From Paraburkholderia sp. (GTDB taxonomy: Bacteria > Pseudomonadota > Gammaproteobacteria > Burkholderiales > Burkholderiaceae), in contig NZ_JAPWKB010000014.1 in the NCBI RefSeq assembly GCF_028283785.1, positions 186,001 to 250,000 on the forward strand: a stretch of 64,000 bases of DNA, read 5' to 3'. A program made the position numbers and the translations under genes. The first letter of the stretch is position 1; each line of letters begins with the position of its first letter. Shown here in pieces: positions 60,083 through 64,000 of the stretch. Under the pieces are notes generated by a model. It saw nothing but the letters and a program-made list of their open reading frames with translations. It made no database searches and was not told where the DNA came from.

Positions 60083-61399
60083 TTACCCATAGATCGCGCG
60101 GCTGACGATGTTCTCCAGACGCTCCTGCTGACCGCTGACATGCTGCGGCGCGATCTCGCGCGCCACGGCGTCGCTCGCGAGTGCGTCGAGCGAATAGCCG
60201 CCCGTCAGCACCTTGCGCCCGAACTCGCTGTCCCAGCCCGCGTAACGCTGCGTCTTGAGGCTGGCAAGCTGGTCGTTTTCGATCATCGATGCCGCGCGTT
60301 CCAGCGCCACCGCGATCACGTCGATGGCGCCGATGTGGCCGTGCAGCAAATCTTCCGCGTCGATGCTCTGCCGACGCACCTTCGCATCGAAGTTCATCCC
60401 GCCGGTCGTGAAGCCGCCGCCGCGCAGAATCTCGTAGAACGCCAGCGTCAGTTCCTCGACACTGTTCGGGAACTGGTCGGTGTCCCAGCCGTTTTGCGGA
60501 TCGCCGCGATTCGCGTCGATGCTGCCGAACACGCCGAGCGCGATCGCCGTGGCGATTTCATGGTGAAACGAATGACCCGCAAGGGTCGCGTGATTCGCTT
60601 CGATGTTCACGCGGATTTCGTTCTGCAAGCCGAACTGCGTGAGGAAGCCGTGAACCGTCGCGACGTCGTAATCGTATTGATGCTTGGTCGGTTCCTGCGG
60701 TTTCGGTTCGATCAGCAGCGCGCCCTTGAAACCGATCTTGTGCTTGTGCTCGACCACCATCGACAGAAACCGCGCGAGCTGCTCGCGTTCGCGTTTGAGG
60801 TCGGTATTGAGCAGGGTCTCGTAGCCTTCGCGGCCGCCCCACAGCACGTAGTTTTCGCCGCCCAGCCGCTGGGTAGCCTGAAGCGCTTCGCGTACCTGCG
60901 TCGCGGCGAATGCGAACACGTCGGGGTTCGGGTTGGTCGCCGCGCCCGCCGCATAACGCGGATTCGAAAACAGGTTCGCGGTGCCCCATAACAGGCGCAC
61001 GCCGCTGTCGTCCTGTTTGCGCGCGAGATAGTTGGTCATCTTCGCGAAGTTGTTCACATAGTGGCGAATGCCGTCGCCTTCGGGCGCGACGTCGGTATCG
61101 TGGAACGTGTAGAACGGCGTGCCGAGCTTCGTGAACAGGTCGAACGCGGCATCGGCCTTCATGTGCGCGAGTTCGAGCGCGTCGCCGTTCTGCTGCCACG
61201 CACGCTTGAACGTGCCGGCGCCGAACATGTCCGCGCCGGGCCACACGAACGTGTGCCAGTAACAGACCGCCAGCCGCAGATGATCCTCCATGCGTTTGCC
61301 GAGCACGAGCTTGTTGCGGTCGTAGTGACGATACGCGAACGGATTCGACGTCTCGCGGCCTTCGAAGCGGACAGCGGGCAGATGTTCGAGATGGGACAT
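60083..61399 (-). CDS. xylA: xylose isomerase
   Basis: The 438-residue enzyme converts D-xylose to D-xylulose with divalent metal. Catalytic TFHDTDVAPEG holds H100 and D103, and WGGREGYETLLNTD, LLIEPKPQEPTKHQYDYD and VNIEANHATLAGHSFHHE bind metal and sugar. The length equals the E. coli enzyme (440). GGAGA lies six bases before the start. It is separated from xylF by 290 bp and therefore has its own promoter or is read through. No xylulokinase gene is in the window. Confidence 0.96.
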   Translation of the reverse strand: MSHLEHLPAVRFEGRETSNPFAYRHYDRNKLVLGKRMEDHLRLAVCYWHTFVWPGADMFGAGTFKRAWQQNGDALELAHMKADAAFDLFTKLGTPFYTFHDTDVAPEGDGIRHYVNNFAKMTNYLARKQDDSGVRLLWGTANLFSNPRYAAGAATNPNPDVFAFAATQVREALQATQRLGGENYVLWGGREGYETLLNTDLKREREQLARFLSMVVEHKHKIGFKGALLIEPKPQEPTKHQYDYDVATVHGFLTQFGLQNEIRVNIEANHATLAGHSFHHEIATAIALGVFGSIDANRGDPQNGWDTDQFPNSVEELTLAFYEILRGGGFTTGGMNFDAKVRRQSIDAEDLLHGHIGAIDVIAVALERAASMIENDQLASLKTQRYAGWDSEFGRKVLTGGYSLDALASDAVAREIAPQHVSGQQERLENIVSRAIYG

Positions 61400-61711
61400 G
61401 CGCGTCTCCTTGTTATCGAATGTGAGCCGCGCGATGTTGCGGTGCGTCGCAACGCAAACAGCATAGCGGCCATGAAGTGACGCCATGCTGCCAGCTTGCC
61501 CCGCGTCGCGGCAATTGCGAAATCCGCCACCGCCGATGGTGATTCTTGTTGTCGGAGATAATGCGCTGGCAGGGCGCGCATCACGCGTCCTAGAATAAGC
61601 AAAACGCTTAAAACAGCGAACAGGTGTCGATTGCGTGCCGGCTGAATCCGGCAAGCGCCCGATGCCGCATAACGGAGACAGCGGGGCATTGCGCTTCGCT
61701 TAAAAAGGTCG
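61400..61711. other. xylA-xylR divergent regulatory region
   Basis: No gene. It must hold both promoters. The shared 13-mer at 61511-61523 is the only recognised element; I could not fix -35/-10 boxes with confidence. Confidence 0.6.
61511..61523 (+). promoter_or_regulatory. candidate XylR operator upstream of xylA
   Basis: GCAATTGCGAAAT is the second copy of the 13-mer found upstream of xylF. It lies about 112 bp from the xylA start and about 190 bp from the xylR start, in the divergent region. Confidence 0.45.
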
Positions 61712-62920
61712 ATGACACGACACCCAACCGCTCAACGAACGCACCGCATCGCGCTGCTTTTCAACGCGAACAAGGTGTACGACCGCGAGATCATCACCGG
61801 CATCGGCAACTATCTGCTGTCGACCCGCGTCGCATGGGATCTCTTTCTCGAAGAAGACTTTCGCGCGCGACTGAACGGCATCGAGCGCTTCGAAGGCGAT
61901 GGAATCATCGCGGATTTCGACGACCCGGCCGTCAGCGAAGCATTGAGCGACTGTCCGTTGCCGGTCGTCGCGGTCGGCTCGTCGTATGAGGACGTATCGC
62001 GCTATCCGGCGAGCTTGCCGTATATCGCCACGGATAACGCGAAGCTGGTATCGCTCGCTTACACGCATCTGATCGGCGCGGGCTTGCAGCGTTTTGCGTT
62101 GTACAGCTTGCCGGAATCGCCGGAAAACCGGTGGGCGCAAGAGCGCGAAAATGCGTTCCGGCATCTGCTTGCCGCCGACGGGCTCGACGCCGATATTCAT
62201 CGCGGTCTATCGACCAGCGCGCCGGTCTGGAATCAGGCCAGCGCGCAACTGACCAGCTGGTTGCAGAGCTTGCCGAAGCCGGTCGGCGTGATTGCCGTCA
62301 CCGATGCCCGCGCGCGGCATCTGCTGCAGGCGTGCCTGATTTCAGGCATCGCGGTGCCGGAAGAAGTGGCGATCATCGGCATCGACAACGATCCGTTGAC
62401 GCGTTCGCTGACGCGCATTCCGCTGTCGTCGGTGATTCAGGGCACGGAAGAAATGGGCCGCACGGCCGCGCATCTGCTGCATCAGATGCTGGGCGGCGCG
62501 CGCTTCGCCGGACGCCGCATTCTCGTGCCGCCGGTCGGCATCAACGTGCTCGAGTCGACGCGGCATCAGCCGGTGTCGAGCCCGTACGTGATGCGGGCGC
62601 GGCACTTCATCCGTCAATACGGATGCCAGGGTATCAAGACCGAACAGGTCGCGGATTATGTCGGCGTGTCGCGTTCGTCGCTGGAAGATCATTTCCGCCG
62701 CGAACTCGGCTACACCGTGCATCAGGAAATCCTCAATCACAAACTCGATATCGCGAGGCAACTGCTTGCGCGACACGATCTGTCGAGCGCGGAGGTGGCG
62801 ATCCGGTGCGGCTTCACGTCGTTGCAATACATGTACGCGGTGTTTCGTCGGGAACTCGACTGCACGCCGCGCGAGTTTCAGGAGCGTCTGCGAGACAAAG
62901 AGACGCCGCAACCCGGATGA
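61712..62920 (+). CDS. xylR: xylose-responsive transcriptional activator
   Basis: The 402-residue protein combines a LacI-like sugar-binding domain (IALLFNANKVYDREIITGIG through VAIIGIDNDPLTRSL) with a C-terminal AraC-type double helix-turn-helix (VADYVGVSRSSLEDHFRREL, then VAIRCGFTSLQYMYAVFRRE). This is the architecture of E. coli XylR. It is divergent from xylA and should activate the xyl genes on xylose. Confidence 0.94.
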   Translation: MTRHPTAQRTHRIALLFNANKVYDREIITGIGNYLLSTRVAWDLFLEEDFRARLNGIERFEGDGIIADFDDPAVSEALSDCPLPVVAVGSSYEDVSRYPASLPYIATDNAKLVSLAYTHLIGAGLQRFALYSLPESPENRWAQERENAFRHLLAADGLDADIHRGLSTSAPVWNQASAQLTSWLQSLPKPVGVIAVTDARARHLLQACLISGIAVPEEVAIIGIDNDPLTRSLTRIPLSSVIQGTEEMGRTAAHLLHQMLGGARFAGRRILVPPVGINVLESTRHQPVSSPYVMRARHFIRQYGCQGIKTEQVADYVGVSRSSLEDHFRRELGYTVHQEILNHKLDIARQLLARHDLSSAEVAIRCGFTSLQYMYAVFRRELDCTPREFQERLRDKETPQPG

Positions 62921-62989
62921 CGCGACGCTGTACGCGTCGATGTCGTGCCGCACGCTTTCCGAGCCATCCCAGCCTTTCGAGTCCGTCCA

Positions 62990-64000
62990 ATGAACCTCGC
63001 CGCCACCGATACCGATAGCCATCGCCACGCCGCCGACGACGCGGCCGCTCACGCTTCGAATCCGCGTATTGCCGTCGAAAGCTGGGGCAGCTTGCCCGGC
63101 GGCGACGCGGTGCGTCTGTTCACGCTGCGCAACGCGCATGGGATGCGCGTCGCGATCAGCGATCTCGGCGCGACGCTGGTGTCGTGGCATGCGCCGGATC
63201 GCGCGGGACGGATCGCCGATGTGCTGCTCGGTCAAACCACGCCCGCCGACTATCTCGCGTCGCGCGCCTACATGGGCGGCACGATCGGGCGCTGGGCGAA
63301 CCGGATCGCGAACGCGCGCTTCACGCTCGACGGGCTCAGCTACTCGCTCGACCGCAACGAAGGCGCGAATCATCTTCATGGCGGCGCGACGGGTTTTCAT
63401 CGTGCGCTGTGGCATGCGCGCGAAGCGGACGGCGGATTGCTGATGACGCACGAATCGCCGGAAGGCGATGCGGGTTTTCCCGGCGCGCTGAGTGTCGCCG
63501 TGCGTTTTTCGCTCGACGACGACGGCATGCTGACGCTCGATTACGAAGCGCAATCGGATGCGCCGACGCCGGTGAATCTGACCAATCACGCGTACTTCAA
63601 CCTGTCCGGCGATACAGCCGCTGAGCCGCCCGACATCCGCGGCCACGTGATCGCGATCGACGCCGACGCGTTTTTCGAAGTCGACGACGCGCTGATTCCC
63701 GTCGCGCGCGCGGACGTCGCGGGCAACGCGTTCGACTTTCGCGCCGGCGCACCGATCGGCGCGCGGCTCGACTGGCCGGACGTGCAACTCGCGCGGGCGG
63801 GCGGCTTCGATCACTGTTTCGTGTTGCGCGGCGATGCAGACGGCGCGGTGCGCCGGGCAGCGGTCCTCTACGATCCGGCCAGCGGCCGCGAGCTGACCGT
63901 CGCCACCGACGCGCCCGGCATGCAGTTCTATACCGGCAATCAACTCGACGGCGTCGGCGGACGCAACGGGCGCACGTATCGCAAACACGCCGCGCTGTGC
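62990..64000 (+). CDS. galM: aldose 1-epimerase, 3' end outside the window
   Basis: The 337 codons shown encode a galactose-mutarotase-type protein; the stop lies beyond position 64000. EGANHLHGGATGFHRALWHA and PVNLTNHAYFNLSGD carry the conserved histidines, and FDHCFVLRG is further downstream. Mutarotation of xylose or another sugar fits its place after xylR, 69 bp downstream. The start at 62990 gives a short N-terminal extension before the domain begins. Confidence 0.9.
   Translation, partial: MNLAATDTDSHRHAADDAAAHASNPRIAVESWGSLPGGDAVRLFTLRNAHGMRVAISDLGATLVSWHAPDRAGRIADVLLGQTTPADYLASRAYMGGTIGRWANRIANARFTLDGLSYSLDRNEGANHLHGGATGFHRALWHAREADGGLLMTHESPEGDAGFPGALSVAVRFSLDDDGMLTLDYEAQSDAPTPVNLTNHAYFNLSGDTAAEPPDIRGHVIAIDADAFFEVDDALIPVARADVAGNAFDFRAGAPIGARLDWPDVQLARAGGFDHCFVLRGDADGAVRRAAVLYDPASGRELTVATDAPGMQFYTGNQLDGVGGRNGRTYRKHAALC

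Overview
The window reads as a chromosome segment of a high-GC betaproteobacterium, most likely Burkholderia sensu lato (Paraburkholderia or Caballeronia). The signs are the 16S sequence, the rRNA operon order 16S-tRNA-Ile-tRNA-Ala-23S-5S, the tsaD/rpsU/yqeY/dnaG/rpoD order, and typical Burkholderiaceae families (DUF4148, DUF3331, AaeB-type efflux operon). I see no insertion sequence, CRISPR array or prophage. The genus call is inference from recognised families, not from a database search.

Layout. Positions 1-7160 hold the 5' end of tsaD (divergent), a HI0933-type flavoprotein, a decayed rpsU copy, yqeY, dnaG and rpoD, followed by a structurally odd CAU-anticodon tRNA. Positions 7448-8933 carry a PepSY-like periplasmic protein, a b561-type cytochrome and a DUF4148 protein. 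Positions 9300-15035 are a complete rRNA operon with promoter, leader boxA, spacer tRNAs and terminator. Positions 15058-18394 hold an amino-acid binding protein with a divergent LysR regulator, then argG. Positions 18629-23921 are a redox cassette (FrnE-like DsbA, FAD monooxygenase, MFS exporter) flanked by two LysR regulators. Positions 24125-29060 encode a four-gene efflux operon: FUSC pump, NodT lipoprotein, DUF1656 protein, HlyD adaptor.

Positions 29181-39567 form a signalling island. It has a FixL/FixJ-like pair, a shortened winged-helix ATPase, a fragment of a second FixJ-type output domain, a stand-alone receiver, and a 1,874-residue protein joining a protein-kinase-like domain, AAA ATPase, GAF, PAS and histidine kinase. 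Its kinase-like domain lacks key catalytic residues. Positions 39715-42674 are accessory: an AraC regulator, DUF3331, and a convergent sce7726/beta-family pair whose beta gene looks cut off beside cydB.

Positions 42687-47485 are a cyanide-insensitive-type bd oxidase downstream of, and overlapping, a YdeP-like molybdopterin oxidoreductase. Positions 47623-50680 hold small exported or hypothetical proteins, a DUF481 outer-membrane protein and a response regulator with a non-phosphorylatable receiver. Positions 50984-55876 are a BaeSR-like two-component pair and a siderophore receptor behind a Fur box. Positions 55943-64000 are a xylose locus: xylH, xylG, xylF, xylA, divergent xylR, and a galM-type epimerase running off the end. 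A 13-bp sequence repeated upstream of xylF and of xylA is a candidate XylR operator.
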